64,000 nucleotides of DNA, taken from the NCBI GenBank assembly GCA_036873135.1, contig JAPTYO010000023.1:6273834-6337833 (forward strand). Reading direction: 5' to 3'. Of this stretch, positions 1 through 11,113 are shown piece after piece. Source of the DNA: Clarkia xantiana subsp. parviflora (taxonomy: Eukaryota; Streptophyta; Magnoliopsida; Myrtales; Onagraceae). The notes beneath the pieces are model-generated. The model saw only the letters and a program-made list of their open reading frames with translations. It did not search any database and was not told where the DNA came from. The translations under genes were made by a program, and so were the position numbers. Numbering within the stretch: the stretch's first letter is position 1; every line of letters begins with the position of its first letter.

Positions 1-411
1 GAAAACTAACCGATTGTTGCAAAATAAATCGTCATATTTCCTAGACTTGAAGAAGAAGGCCCACATGTAAAATCTACACTTAGATCTTCAAGTCCCTGCT
101 CCAAGATTCTTCAACGAGGTTGTATCACGGCCTGCCGGACGGGGTCCCTTAATCTTGCTCACAGCACAAAATAAGGCTCAGATGTCGATGAACTAGATCT
201 CACGAATGTGAGGAAAATAGACTAGGGGATTAATAGGGCAAAGACAGCAGTCTCTCGCTACTGATTGCGTGAATGATTAAATTCACAAAAATGAATGAGT
301 ACATAGGGGTTCGGCCAAATGCTCATTATATAAGGGGATGTATTGATTTGTTTCCAAGATATAGTTCTAGTAAGATACATATATTATTTCCTTGATATAT
401 ATTATCACCAA

Positions 412-458
<47 letters not shown>

Positions 459-658
459 CTTCCTATAATAGAATATTAATTATATATATAATCATCCATA
501 AACAATTATATATATAAAATAATTACCATATATATCTTTATTGATTCAATATATATTCACTTCCCTTAAACTAAGGTGATCAAAACAAAATCACCAAGTA
601 ACCCACTATGGGCCGGTTGAACTACCACTATATATGAGGTCCCCTTAATGGATCTTAA
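1..658. other. AT-rich intergenic sequence, no gene seen
   Basis: No open frame of convincing length and no recognisable gene. The stretch holds a long AT dinucleotide microsatellite and otherwise AT-rich sequence. The last eight bases (651-658, GATCTTAA) are one copy of the target duplication of the adjoining hAT element. Confidence 0.6.
415..457. repeat. (AT)n microsatellite
   Basis: About 20 uninterrupted AT dinucleotides, readable directly. Likely length-polymorphic. Confidence 0.95.
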
Positions 659-1594
659 TAGGGGTGAGCTCGGGACGGGACGGGCGGGATTTTTCATGAG
701 CCCGAGCCCGAAAAATTCGGGATACATATTTTTTGCCCGAGCCCGAGTCCGAGCCCGAATTTAAGAGAAATGTCCCACCCGAGCCGGGACATCGGGACTC
801 GGGCTCGGGCTCGGGCTAGCCCGAATTTGAAGTGAAAATTAGAAATAATAATAATAAATTAACATCAAATACAATTTGACATAGGAGAAAATTAAATAGA
901 TGAGTAAAGTATCAATCTCTCTCAAATGGAAGAGGGGAGATAGAATCAATCTCTATCGAGAAGAAAGGAAGAACGAAAGATTGATGTCAAAGTGATAGAA
1001 ACACCCACCTAGTAAAGAGCGAGATCTTTTCCATTAATCTGAAGTAGTATAGAATAGATGCATTCTGAGTGACTAGAACAACTATATGCATATCTAGCTC
1101 AATGGCTTGGAACTTTGAAACACGCTACCTTGACCAGTAGCCATTTTTTTGTTTTTGACATCTGCTAAGCATTGGACGGGGAGAAAAGAGCTAGATCTAG
1201 ATGTCTATCTTCTCTCTAAGATTGAATAGGGTTAGTGAGGTTTCAACTTTCGATGTTTATCTTCTCTCTAATATTAAATGGCTATGTTTCTTTCGATAGT
1301 GGGTAGCTGGGTGGTGGGGCCGCTGCAGAACAGGACAACATTAAAACATAGATAAGAAAGTGGAAAAGACAGTACAAATAAATAAAATAAAGTTATTAAA
1401 ATAGATTGTAACGGGACGGGCTCGGGACTTTCGGGCTTTTTCATAAAAGGCCCGAGCCCGAACCCGAGCTCGAGTTCAGAGAGAAATGTCCCGCCCGATC
1501 GGGCTCGGGCTCAATTTCGGGACGGGATTTTCGGGACGGGCTCGGGTCGGGCTCCTCGGGATTTCGGGCCTGTCGGGATTTCTGCTCAGCCCTA
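659..1594. mobile_element. Non-autonomous hAT element with 8-bp TSD
   Basis: The element starts TAGGGGTGAGC (659) and ends GCTCAGCCCTA (1594), giving near-perfect 11-bp terminal inverted repeats of hAT type. It is flanked by a perfect 8-bp direct repeat GATCTTAA (651-658 and 1595-1602), the duplication size made by hAT transposases. Subterminal blocks (about 665-835 and 1410-1580) are dense in GGGCTCGG / CCGAGCCC motifs in both orientations, probably transposase-binding repeats and able to pair across the element. The 936-bp body has no coding capacity, so an autonomous hAT transposase elsewhere must have moved it. Confidence 0.92.
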
Positions 1595-1798
1595 GATCTT
1601 AATCATATAGTTAATGAGCAAACCAAATAGGGCCCTAACCTCTAATAATTTCGACACGTATGCCTTATTATTTGGTTAATTGCTTCTAGTTAACTTACAC
1701 TCAATTAGGCATGGTTAATGGGCAACCATAAATAGTGGCTCGATTGCCACAATTGCCAATAATGCTGACGCGCATCCCGTGGGGTATAAGATGGGTCC

Positions 1799-2449
1799 TG
1801 ATGGGTATACGTCCGATTCGGGTTCGTTTTATAATTATTCGGACTTCGCCTACACGTCAAACCCACCAAACAGTTCTAAAATAATCGATCGTAGGTCCAA
1901 AACGGCCCGGGGTACGCGCGCACGTACCCCGAGCGTGGGACTCGTCCGGATTGTCCGATAATCCAAACCGGAATCCGGATTGCTAGACAATCCGAAGGTC
2001 CGGATTGTCTAACAATCCCGACCTACGGATTGCGTCTAGAAATACGCGTGACACCTATATACGCGCGTACGGCACGTGTCGGTCTCTCCTACGTCAACTT
2101 CATGCTCGTCCACGTCCGGTTCACTTTTTCACAATTAAACCGACATTGGACCGTTCAAAACCCGGTCTGATTTCAAGGTTTCCTATAAATAGGAGCCTTG
2201 ATCATTCATTTCACAACTAAGTTGACGTCGAAGCTCTGACCTCTCTCTAACTTTCTCTTTCTACAATTCTAATTTAAGATTCGGAGAGGGCTCATCGCAC
2301 TCCACCCCCCTTTTGTGTGGCATGCGATACTGCCCATCGTGCAGGTGTTCGAAGACGCACGTATCCCGGCACGTGCGAAGACCCGCTACATCAGCAACCC
2401 GGAGCGCATTTACCAGAACCTGACTCTCTGTCCAGTCTAGGTCCCAACA
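1799..2449 (+). repeat. 5' LTR of element 1
   Basis: A 651-bp LTR, TG...CA. It contains a TATA box (TATAAATA, 2184-2191) about where U3 meets R, and a U3 stretch (1935-2035) with repeated CCGGATTGTC / GACAATCCG motifs in both orientations. It is about 40 bp longer than the 3' LTR, mainly because of indels around 1910-2035, including a near-palindrome at 1909-1930. Confidence 0.95.
2184..2191 (+). promoter_or_regulatory. TATA box of the 5' LTR promoter
   Basis: TATAAATA within CCTATAAATAGG. The same context is at 12000-12007 in the 3' LTR and, in reverse, at 45435-45442 in the element 2 LTR. It is conserved while the flanking U3 varies. Confidence 0.75.
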
Positions 2450-2450
2450 T

Positions 2451-2468
2451 TTTGGCGCCGTCCGCGAG
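2451..2468 (+). other. Primer-binding-site-like motif, element 1
   Basis: TTTGGCGCCGTCCGCGAG follows the 5' LTR end after one base. TGGCGCC-starting primer sites are common in plant Tat/Athila-type gypsy elements. An almost identical motif lies at the same place in element 2 (45058-45075, minus). I have not assigned the tRNA. Confidence 0.7.
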
Positions 2469-2502
2469 ATACAAACATAACAAGTCGTACACTACCGATA
2501 GC

Positions 2503-4608
2503 AATGACGAGCAACCCTCCGCCTCCCGATAACCCGGAAATGGCAAGAGAATAAGGTCTAAGATGATAAAAAAAAGGAAGGCTACTGCGGAAGCATCCAA
2601 GCAAGCACCACCAAGAAGGAGTCAGGCAGGTCCCTCCTACATCCCCGAGGCCATATCCACAGCCTCTTCTGTGTCGTCTCTAAACGCACAACAGGAGCGT
2701 ACCGCCCAAACCAATGAGCCACCACCTGGGTTCGAACGCAGAAGCCACATAGAAGAGGAACAACCTCAGGGCAGAGGCACTCAAGGTGCTCAGACCGCCC
2801 CTACATTAACGCCTACAATGATGGCAGCAATTGAAGAACTTCTGGCCTTCAGGGAAAACCTAAGGAATCAAGGCTATGCGCCTCCACCACCACCGCCCCC
2901 ACCACCTCCGCCACCACCTGCTCAAGCATACCCTGCACCGGGGACAATGTCTTACGACACTCCCCGAGGAGAAGCTCCAATGCCACAGGGAAGATAGCCT
3001 CCAGCTGCCAACCCACATTACTATTATGCAGAACTGCAAGGATCCCACTCCAATGCAACTTACTATGAGAGGCCAAACCCAGCCGAATCATGGAAACAAC
3101 CAAGTTTCAGGAGCGAGCAACCGGGCAGGGAGGATTCTCATTACCAATAAAGCTGGGGGCATGACAACACCGGAAACCCAAATAACATTTGGAGGATGCC
3201 AGAGAGGAATGAGAATGTTCCCATCACAGGACTGACGTCCAAAGCCTTGGAATCTCTCATAGAGCAAAAGATGAAGCAGTCAAAAGTCAGGCCAATGCAT
3301 GTCCTGACTGATAACGCAAGTCAACCATTCACCAAGGAGATGTTGTATGACAGGGTTCCGGGAATCCTAAACAACATCAGAATTGAGAAATACTCGGGAA
3401 AAGGTGATCCTATCAAGCATGTACAACAGCATGAAGCATCATTGTTAGGGAGAACAACAAACCATATAGCGGTTACGTTCCCGCAAACCATAACAGGTTC
3501 AGAGGCACACTGGTTTTTCTCCCTTCCTAAGGAAAGTGTCAGCTCCTGAAGGAAATTTCATCCAGAGGTACATGGGTGAATGCAAGTTGCTTAAGGACTC
3601 AAGCGCGTTAGACGACGTGAAGCAGCAGTATGATGAATCTTTGGCGGACTACTACATCCGCTTTAATCAGAATATTGCAGACATCCAGATAAACCTGACC
3701 GCGCACGATATAATTCCAGCATTCATAAAGAACTTGGGTCGTTTAGGATTCTCTTTGGGAGAAAAAATGTCAAAGCAACCGGACGAAACTCTGGAGGAGT
3801 TGGCCTCACGCGTCAAAGAGTTCGTGGACCTCGAAAGGTTCAGGGCGAGAGCTAAGGCAAAACTGAACGTGGAGCGCAACAAAGACAACAAAAAGGCCGG
3901 GCAAGCCAAGCACCCCCAAGGAAATCAACTGCAAAGGCGGTGGCAACCACAACCTAAGCGACCCGCCCAAGAAGGCTTCCAGAAACCGAAGGAGGTAAAT
4001 GCCTCATTCCGCTGAATGCACCCTTGTCGGTGATCTTAAAAGAGATGAAGGAAAGAAATCTCTGGAAGCCAAACAACTGATAAAAAAGCCCTTTGGGAAA
4101 AGAAATGGAAAAGTGGTGTGAAAACCACGAAGTCAATGAGCACGACACCGACAGCTGTTTCAGCCTAAGAATCCGCATCAACAATGTTATCTTGCGTGGA
4201 GAGTTAAAACACTATGTCGGCCAAGGTGACAGCACCCCTATAAAGCATCAGGGAGAACCCTCAAAGAAAAGCAAAGGAAAAGAAAAGATGTATGAAAATG
4301 TGATAAACGTCATACATGGAGGACCAGCTGCCGGCGGCCAGGGTTCACACTCAAGGAATGTCTATGCCTCACAGGCAGAGACACATCCCAAGTACGTCAA
4401 GCAACCAAGGGGTGAGCAGGAAGATCTGGTCATCATGTTTTCTAAAGAATACATGAGACATATCGTGTACCCCCATGACGACACACTCGTCATCACCATG
4501 CTTACCGCGGAGTACGACGTAAAACGAATTCTCGTTGACGGAGGAAGCTCCGCAGACATCCTAACTATCAATGTGATCGACAGATTGGTCGCACAAAGGC
4601 TGACTTGA
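2503..4608 (+). pseudogene. Gag and start of protease, element 1 (broken)
   Basis: Frames at 2563-2997, 3196-3549, 3536-4015 and 4093-4608 follow one another in Gag order, separated by stops and frameshifts. The likely start is the ATG at 2503, by position against the element 2 start, but a stop follows within 20 codons. The N-terminal part is Pro/Ser/Gln-rich with a run of about 13 prolines (near 2881-2920). The core (3196-3870) matches the retrotransposon Gag fold: EKYSGKGDP near 3391, then AVTFPQTITGSEAHWFFSL, and after a frameshift the DESLADYYIRF block near 3630. A zinc-knuckle-like WCENHEV..HDTDSC motif is near 4110-4160. The protease active-site motif VDGGSSADIL is near 4533-4562, DGG replacing the usual DTG/DSG. 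Confidence 0.85.
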
Positions 4609-4859
4609 GCCCCAGAACTTTCCCACTAATCAGCTTTGCGGGTGCTGCAACATACCCCCTGGGTACAATCACACTCCCGGTAACACTGGGAGAAGGCTGG
4701 ACAAAGTTGGACATTAATGTCAACTTTATTGTGGTTGAAACTTTATGGGCGTATAATGGGATATTGGGAAGAACAACCATAAACCCTTATGAAATAGTGT
4801 CATCCACAGCGCACCAGAAGCTGAAGTTCCCGACAAAGATGGAGTTGGAGAAGTCCTAG
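4605..4859 (+). pseudogene. Retropepsin-like protease, C-terminal half, element 1
   Basis: In a different frame from the active-site motif just upstream, so a frameshift near 4605 splits the protease. This frame carries the second conserved protease block, FAGAATYPLGTITLPV, and the ILGRTTINPYE motif typical of plant gypsy proteases. The open frame stops at 4859. The same protein is unbroken across this point in element 2, where both protease motifs lie in one frame. In autonomous relatives reverse transcriptase would follow, but here it does not. Confidence 0.8.
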
Positions 4860-4927
4860 GAGACCAAACTGCAGCACGACAGTGCTATGTAAACGCCCCA
4901 AGGCGTAAACAACAACTCTCTATAGCC

Positions 4928-5600
4928 ATGATAAGGCAGGATATTCCCAAGCAAGAAGAAGACAAGAAGGTAGAAGAAGCACGTCTCGAACAACTCTTCA
5001 AGCCTACACGGATGACAAGCGATGAACAAGTCCCGACACCACAGAGTGTTTGGGACATCAAGCAGGAGGAAGATGAGCCAACCTTGGAATATTACAGGCG
5101 CTTCGTGCTAAATGCAGCTCTGCCGAGGGCTATTAAGGAGGCAGTGATCAACGCGTTCCTCATCAACTTGAACACAGGATCCTTCCTCCTGCTTGGAAGA
5201 GAATACGGTTGGAGGACCACTCAGTCAATGAGTGACCTGAAGGAAAAACTTGAAAGAGCAGTCTCTTGTGAACATGAACTGGGGTGGAGCAAACCACCCG
5301 CAGGTCAGGGAGAGGTACTCTTTTAGCAAAGCACAAGAAAGAGCACACTTGATGGCCCAGAATATGCATTCACGCCTCTGAACACAGAGGTCGAACAACT
5401 GTTCGTGAGCATCCTGTAAGACAAGCTACCCCCCCCCCCCCTCGGGAAACACCACATGTGTTTCTAGGAACCAAAATCATGCATTGGTGCAAATTCCACA
5501 TCGCCTGGGGTCACAGCACAAACGAATGTCTCATCCTTCGAGTTGAAATCGAAGAAATGATAGCCCTTGGAGCTCTACAACATCGCGTGGTGTGTACCCA
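4928..5600 (+). pseudogene. Second Gag-like module with zinc-knuckle-like motif, element 1
   Basis: The frame 4928-5326 follows the protease where RT is expected. Its block EPTLEYYRRF, then AVINAFLINL and a TxxxSMSDLKEKLERAVSCE tail, follows the pattern of the C-terminal half of the element's own Gag (DESLADYYIRF, IIPAFIKNL, TLEELASRVKEFVDLE). After a short break including a C homopolymer (5431-5442), a second WCKFHxxxGHSTNEC-type motif lies near 5485-5525, then a stretch like the region after the first zinc knuckle. Element 2 carries the same module in the same place. I infer an internal Gag duplication; an independent capture from another element is the alternative. Confidence 0.7.
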
Positions 5601-7428
5601 CCACACCACGTGAACAAACGGATTTGGAGGCGACAATTACATCCCTCCCACAACTTCATGCGTTACTTACAACTTTATTCATCCATTTACTTTCAAGCTT
5701 TAACTTCCTAAGTAGTTTAAGCTCTTAGTAGATTATTTACATATGGGTGATCAGTTGACCCCATCTATCCAACAATGTAAATACAAGAAAACAAATGAAT
5801 TTAACGTATTTTCGTAGGTACATTACCTCCTTACACTCCCTACTCTGGAATAACACCAAGTAGTGAACTATATGCATTAAACATGCACCAATAATACAGG
5901 CTATTACGCTAAACACAACAAACGACCTTTATATGCCACAAATATGTCAATACTCGACATCAACAACGAATACTCAATACACTCTCTCGCACAACATCTA
6001 TCATATCTACTCTACACAAGTACATCCAGAAATTTTTTCTAAGGATTACTTACAAATAACATGGCGCGACATCCCTACTCGGGGGCAACCCCATGATTAC
6101 AACAATCATGCCTTGGATTTTTCAACCAAGAGGCGACCATCCACTACCTGGCGGACATCCTCTATACGAGGGCAACCCCACACATTTACATGGCGCAAAA
6201 TCCTCTTTACGAGGGCAACCCCATGACATATTACTGAGGAAAATGACACCTAGTATAGATTACTAAACACTTGGGCGTGATTCACCCCATAAAACATGGC
6301 GCGACATCCTCTTCACGAGGGCAACCCCATGAAAAGCTACTACTACCCACAAGTCGAGTCTTGTAAAACGTTATCTTGCCCGTGAACAGATAACAGAAAT
6401 AAAACACTTCAACCAAGCAAGTAGTGTCTTGCCACAAACGTCGCCTTGGAGTGGTCCAAGAGACGGGAAAAATAGCAAGTCGTGAACGCGATCTTGTACA
6501 GCCCCCTAGAATAACCAGGCAGAGGTGTAGCAGCATCGCAAGACAAGTAACTGGACTAGCCAGTAGAACGTCTTACAACAACGATACGACGGAGGTACCC
6601 AAAGTACGGAAAATAAAACACTTTAAAAAGGCAAGTCGTGTCTTGCTACAACGTCGCTTTGGAATGGCCCAAAAGACGGTATAAACTACAAGGCGTATTA
6701 CACGGCCTATGTTACATCCATTTGATTAACAAAGTAGAGACGTATTAGCACCACAAGGCAAGTAATTGGGTTAGCCAACAGAACGCCTTGTAACAACGTT
6801 ACGCGGGATGTCCCCAACTAACGGATGGAAAAACGCACCAAACAAACAAGTAGCGTCTTGTGACAACGTCGCCTTAGAGTGGACTAAGAGACGGTAAAAA
6901 CTAAGGTCTCACCTTGTCGAGACATCACACTCACGCATGTATAGGGGTCTTGCACATTACTACTCATAAATGCCAAGTACCGGGACAATGGCCTTACGCA
7001 TTACTACCCATAAATGCTAAGTGTCACTCTAATGTCTTACGCATTACTACCCATAAATGCTAAGTGTCACTCTAACGTCTTACGCATTACTACCCATGAG
7101 ACGCGGCAGGCCGACCACACATGTGGTCAACACGTATCAACCCCTCCATTCCTTTGTATAACCAAGAGGGGCGCGCAATGCAAGGACATATGCCTCCTAA
7201 CTACAACTACGGATGTTACAATCAATAAGATGACGAGTCTTAACTCTACTCCATAGTCCACACCACATGGACAATCATTCAAACAAATGTATGAAATATT
7301 ACTACCAAGCTATCATTCATTACTAAACCATTCATGACAGGATCCATGCGACAATGTCAAATACAAAACAACCTCAACCCAACACGGGGAGCCAAAAACT
7401 ATATACAAAGTTTGGATTAAACTAGCAA
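5601..7428. repeat. Non-coding internal region of element 1 with tandem repeats
   Basis: Between the Gag-like module and the end of the antisense gene I see no coding region but several tandem repeats. Units built around TGGCGCGACATCC and GAGGGCAACCCCATGA occur from about 6060 to 6335. Three units of about 215 bp begin near 6415, 6630 and 6848, each holding a TAGTGTCTTG..ACAACGTCGCC core followed by AGAGACGG. About 43-bp units with GCATTACTACCCATAAATGC lie at 6955-7095. The 215-bp units recur in element 2 (39850-40350, reversed) at the same relative place, so they belong to the family. Confidence 0.75.
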
Positions 7429-9961
7429 TCAACCCGACGCCACGTCAGGAACATCCGCAAAAACGGCATCTCCACATGCCCCCGGGACAACCTCATCATG
7501 AGAAGTAACCTCCACTATGCACGACTCACCATCATCATCAAACACTAACTCGTACTCACGAGTATGAGGCTCAACACCAGCAGGGGCATTCGCCTCAACA
7601 ACCGGGGTGGCATCCACCACAGTAGCAGGAGGAACGATCCCGTCTTTAAGACGTAAAGCAGCCACATGCCCAACAGCAAAGGTGGAATACGGACCCAATT
7701 GATCAAAGCATAGATCGGGGGCAAGGGCATATACCTGCTCAATAAGACTCTCAATAAGTCATACAACAACTCATCGGCTCCTACTCGGATATCCTCAAGA
7801 TAAGACTCGGAGGCCTTATACTCTGCAACTCCTTCAGCCTTGTTGTCCTCATGAACCTCCTCCCTCACAGCCTGCAAGGCAAGGCTATGTGCCTCTCCAT
7901 CCTCGACAACCATCTTCTGAAGGGAAGCAAGATCCGAGTCGAGCGCAGCAACTCGAGCCTGACGGGAAGAACTCTCCGTCTTCAGATCAGCGACCTTCGA
8001 ACCTAAGAGCGTATTCTCTCCTTCCCGCTCTCCGCTTCATGACAAGCGATCTTGCACTTCTCCTAGAGTGCCTTCTTCTCCTCCGCGAGTTCAATCATGA
8101 AAGAGGAAAGGTTCGCCATCTGAATAGCCACCTACAAAAGTAACACAAAGCTCAAAAACAAAAAAGTGATGACAACACTGACAAACATACATACAAGTTA
8201 CAAAAGAGTAAAGAGAAATACTCACAGGCGCAAGACATGCCAGTGCACCCCCAGCATATGTATACGCATCTTCAGGCTCGCTGGGACGAACCCTCCGATC
8301 CCCAAGAGGGATAATCCGCTAAAGGATGCGTACCCCCACCTAGGGAGTAGTCAGACTGGCCTCCTTGGGAAAACGGGATCCCCCCAACAGCAAAGGGTGC
8401 CCACTCCTCACCAGCAATAGAGTCCTTCTCAGGACAAACCAAGTCGGCACGGGTGAGTGCAACAAGAGGTGGAACACCTATAAACACACACAAGGATAAA
8501 CAAAAAGAAGAAAATATGACAAGTATAGTAGTGAAATAAAATCAAGCAACATACCTGAGCGGGGAGCACCCTCATCCGACGTCCGGTCCCTCGACCGGGG
8601 GGCAGACATACTGGGAGTACGAACCGAGCCTTCAACTCCATTCCCTTTGCTAAGGGGAGTCTTCAACGCCTTGCCTCTTCCAGACTTTGGGCGTTTAGGA
8701 TCGCTCGAGGGCCGCACGTCAGAGTCAGGACGCTTCGCCTTAGACCAATGCGGGGTATCAGCTGCAGCAACACGTTCGGTCACGAGCTTAGACCGACCTA
8801 CAAAAGAAATAAAGCAAGATGAGAATAAAAACATGATACATAGGCAAGGAAAACCATTTTACAAAACACAACTTACCCGCGCTTCCCTTCCCACGTCTAG
8901 GCTGCATGCCCTGGAGCACAGTGGAAACATCCATACGGTCACTCCCACAGGAGGAACAGCACCACCCGAAGAGCCTGCCTGCAAGCGCGAAGTTTTTCCA
9001 TGACACTAGCCTACATCACAACACAATGAAGTTATAAAGATTCATAACATATCGAAGGACTTCCCGAAGGAGGTGTGCAAATCTCAGCTGCGCGCAAATC
9101 TCTCTCCGTCACGCGATGCAAAGACCTATAGGTGCGCGCCCGGTATATCATCTTCATCCCTGCTTTGTACGACTCAGTAAACTCGCGAAAAGTTGGCACA
9201 TGATCAGTCTTAGTAATGAGGATGATAGGCCAGGTCGTCCCCATGTCATTAGTGAAAAAATAATGCTTCTTCCAATGACCTTTGGAACAGTCGACAACAG
9301 TAATAAAGCGAAGGGTAGCATCCCACTTCACCTCCCCCAGACCCAAGGTAGAAAAATCGTCCCCCTTCATCAAAGCCCAACGGAAAGAGATGGAACATAA
9401 ACCAGACACGTCCGAACGCTGGAGCCGGAACAAGCAACGAAAAGCAAGGTCGAGTAATGCCATGACTGCTGATGGCATAGCACTGGGAAGCAAACACAAT
9501 ACCGTATGCCGGCGGGTGTAAGGTCGAGAGGAGAAATCCTGTAATAGCGACACAATCTACGCAAGTCCCGACAATAAGGAAAGCGCAGACCCTCTCGAAT
9601 CTGGGAGATATATACGGCAGACAACTCCGCCGGAGGCACGGTAGGTGTCCCCACGTTAGCATCCCCAACGACATCAAAGGGAAAGAACGCCTCTACCAGA
9701 GGGTGAAGCCCAGAAGAATCAACGTAGATTTGATAGTCGTCTCGATCCAGAACATTGCCAGCAAATGTTTGGACAAGATCTCCCGATTCCGAGTGAGGCT
9801 CCGACTCGAGGGAAGAATATATATCCTCCACAGTCTTCGGCTAAGACGACTCCGGACCCTCCGACTCAGAATCTGAATCCGAAATAGAACAATGTCTAAC
9901 TAAGGGAGTTGGAATATGGGACTTACTCATATTGATAAACCATGCGAGTCGAGAAGGCAAC
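7429..9961 (-). pseudogene. Antisense multi-exon gene of element 1, PF04195-like (decayed)
   Basis: Runs against the retroelement. Reading minus: exon 9961-9053 with the start ATG at 9930, exon 8978-8877, exon 8797-8555, exon 8477-8227, exon 8132-7429. Introns of 74-94 bp have GT-AG ends at 8798-8876, 8478-8554 and 8133-8226. The intron 8979-9052 has lost its donor (AT instead of GT, compared with the copy at 38053). Exon 2 encodes the conserved block YISQIREGLRFPYC...YYRISPLDLTPAGIR, like the plant 'putative gypsy type transposon' family (PF04195). The last exon is alanine- and glutamate-rich with coiled-coil character and ends in an acidic tail. A TAG at 9841-9843 and frameshifts near 9550 and 7700 break it. 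The biochemical function of this family is not established. Confidence 0.8.
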
Positions 9962-10788
9962 CTAAGGACAAACGCGCCAACTCCTCACACTACAACTCCT
10001 ACAAGGATACAACAACAATCTATTCAACGCACGCGCATACAATCATCGCGACAACAACTACTACTACCATACAACAAACATCCCCCGCCCTGGGGCAACA
10101 TCGTACTTATAAGCCTATAAGTGTTCAACTACTACATAGCGAACATCCTCTATATGGGGGCAACTCTATGTCAGTAAGAGCCTCGTCCCAACACTTGTAC
10201 GGTTTACATGTGCGTACGCACAATTGGGTATGCCTATGTGCACCTATATACCCGCGTGCGCCTACGCGCGACTACATACATCCGCATACACCTACATATG
10301 TTCTCACATGATTATATGTGTCTATACATGACCATGTATGTTTATACTCACTCATACATGCCTATGCACGCCTACGTACACTTGCATGCATCTACATCCA
10401 CGTGCATAGCCTAAGGTGAATGTCTAAGGTAATTGATGCAAACATATTCATGACATTACTATCTATATGTCTATGTTATCTAACATGTGTAGGATATGGA
10501 TACATTCATACATGCCTTGGGAGATACAAAATTCAATTATGGCTACAAACATTACTATGCCATCAAGTATGTACATACATATCAAGCAATCAAGGATGAC
10601 AATCAATATGGGAAGTAACACTCTTATCCTATACATATTAGAGCTAAAACACTTAGCCATTTTCATGCTCTTTTTTCCATATTGAATTGTGTTAGACATT
10701 TCATCAAACACCTTGTGGCATGAATAGTCAAGTTTCAATCAAGACAAGGATTGATCAAATTTATGCAAGTAAAAGTGTCTACATACCT
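9962..10788 (-). other. Leader intron of the element 1 antisense gene (predicted)
   Basis: Reading minus, the donor is CCCAG|GTATGT at 10788 and the acceptor CCTTAG|GTTGC at 9962. The element 2 copy has the same acceptor context (TTTTCAG|GTTGC, 37145). The intron contains a striking alternating purine-pyrimidine tract at about 10205-10400 (TGCGTACGCA, CGCGTGCGCCTACGCGCG and similar). No coding sequence is evident in it. Confidence 0.6.
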
Positions 10789-11090
10789 GGGAATGGTTCT
10801 AATCAACCCCGAAAATCCGAATCACCACGAAAAACGAGGTCGAGCACCCCGTTTCGGATCACCGGAAGCCCGCCGTAGCTCCGCCCGCGTCTCAGCCATG
10901 TGTCGTCGTCCTCGCCGCCGTGCTTCCTGCAGCCGCTGGTCCCGCCACTGCGAGCTGGTCCCTCCGGTGAGTGGTGGTTGGCCGGTGGTGAATGAGTGTG
11001 GGTGAGTGAATGGCTTTGGTACTAAGCAACTTACTCCTCAAGAAAAGGGAGAAGACAATTTTGAAATGTGGAGGTAAAATGAGGAGGAAT
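10789..11090 (-). other. Predicted 5' leader exon of the element 1 antisense gene
   Basis: GC-rich island in AT-rich surroundings (about 10800-10985), between a TATA-like box and the GT donor at 10788. It precedes the leader intron. Its exact transcription start is unknown. Confidence 0.5.
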
Positions 11091-11103
11091 TTTCACGCTC
11101 TCC

Positions 11104-11113
11104 CTTTATATAT
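11104..11113 (-). promoter_or_regulatory. TATA-like box for the antisense gene of element 1
   Basis: Reading minus, TATATATAAAGGGAG lies just upstream of the GC-rich leader exon. This suggests the antisense gene has its own promoter inside the retroelement rather than using the LTR. Confidence 0.5.

Noticed and set aside
6060..7100. Possible CRISPR-like array because of regularly spaced repeats
   Set aside because: Plant nuclear retroelement context; units are imperfect tandem repeats with no constant repeat/unique spacer structure.
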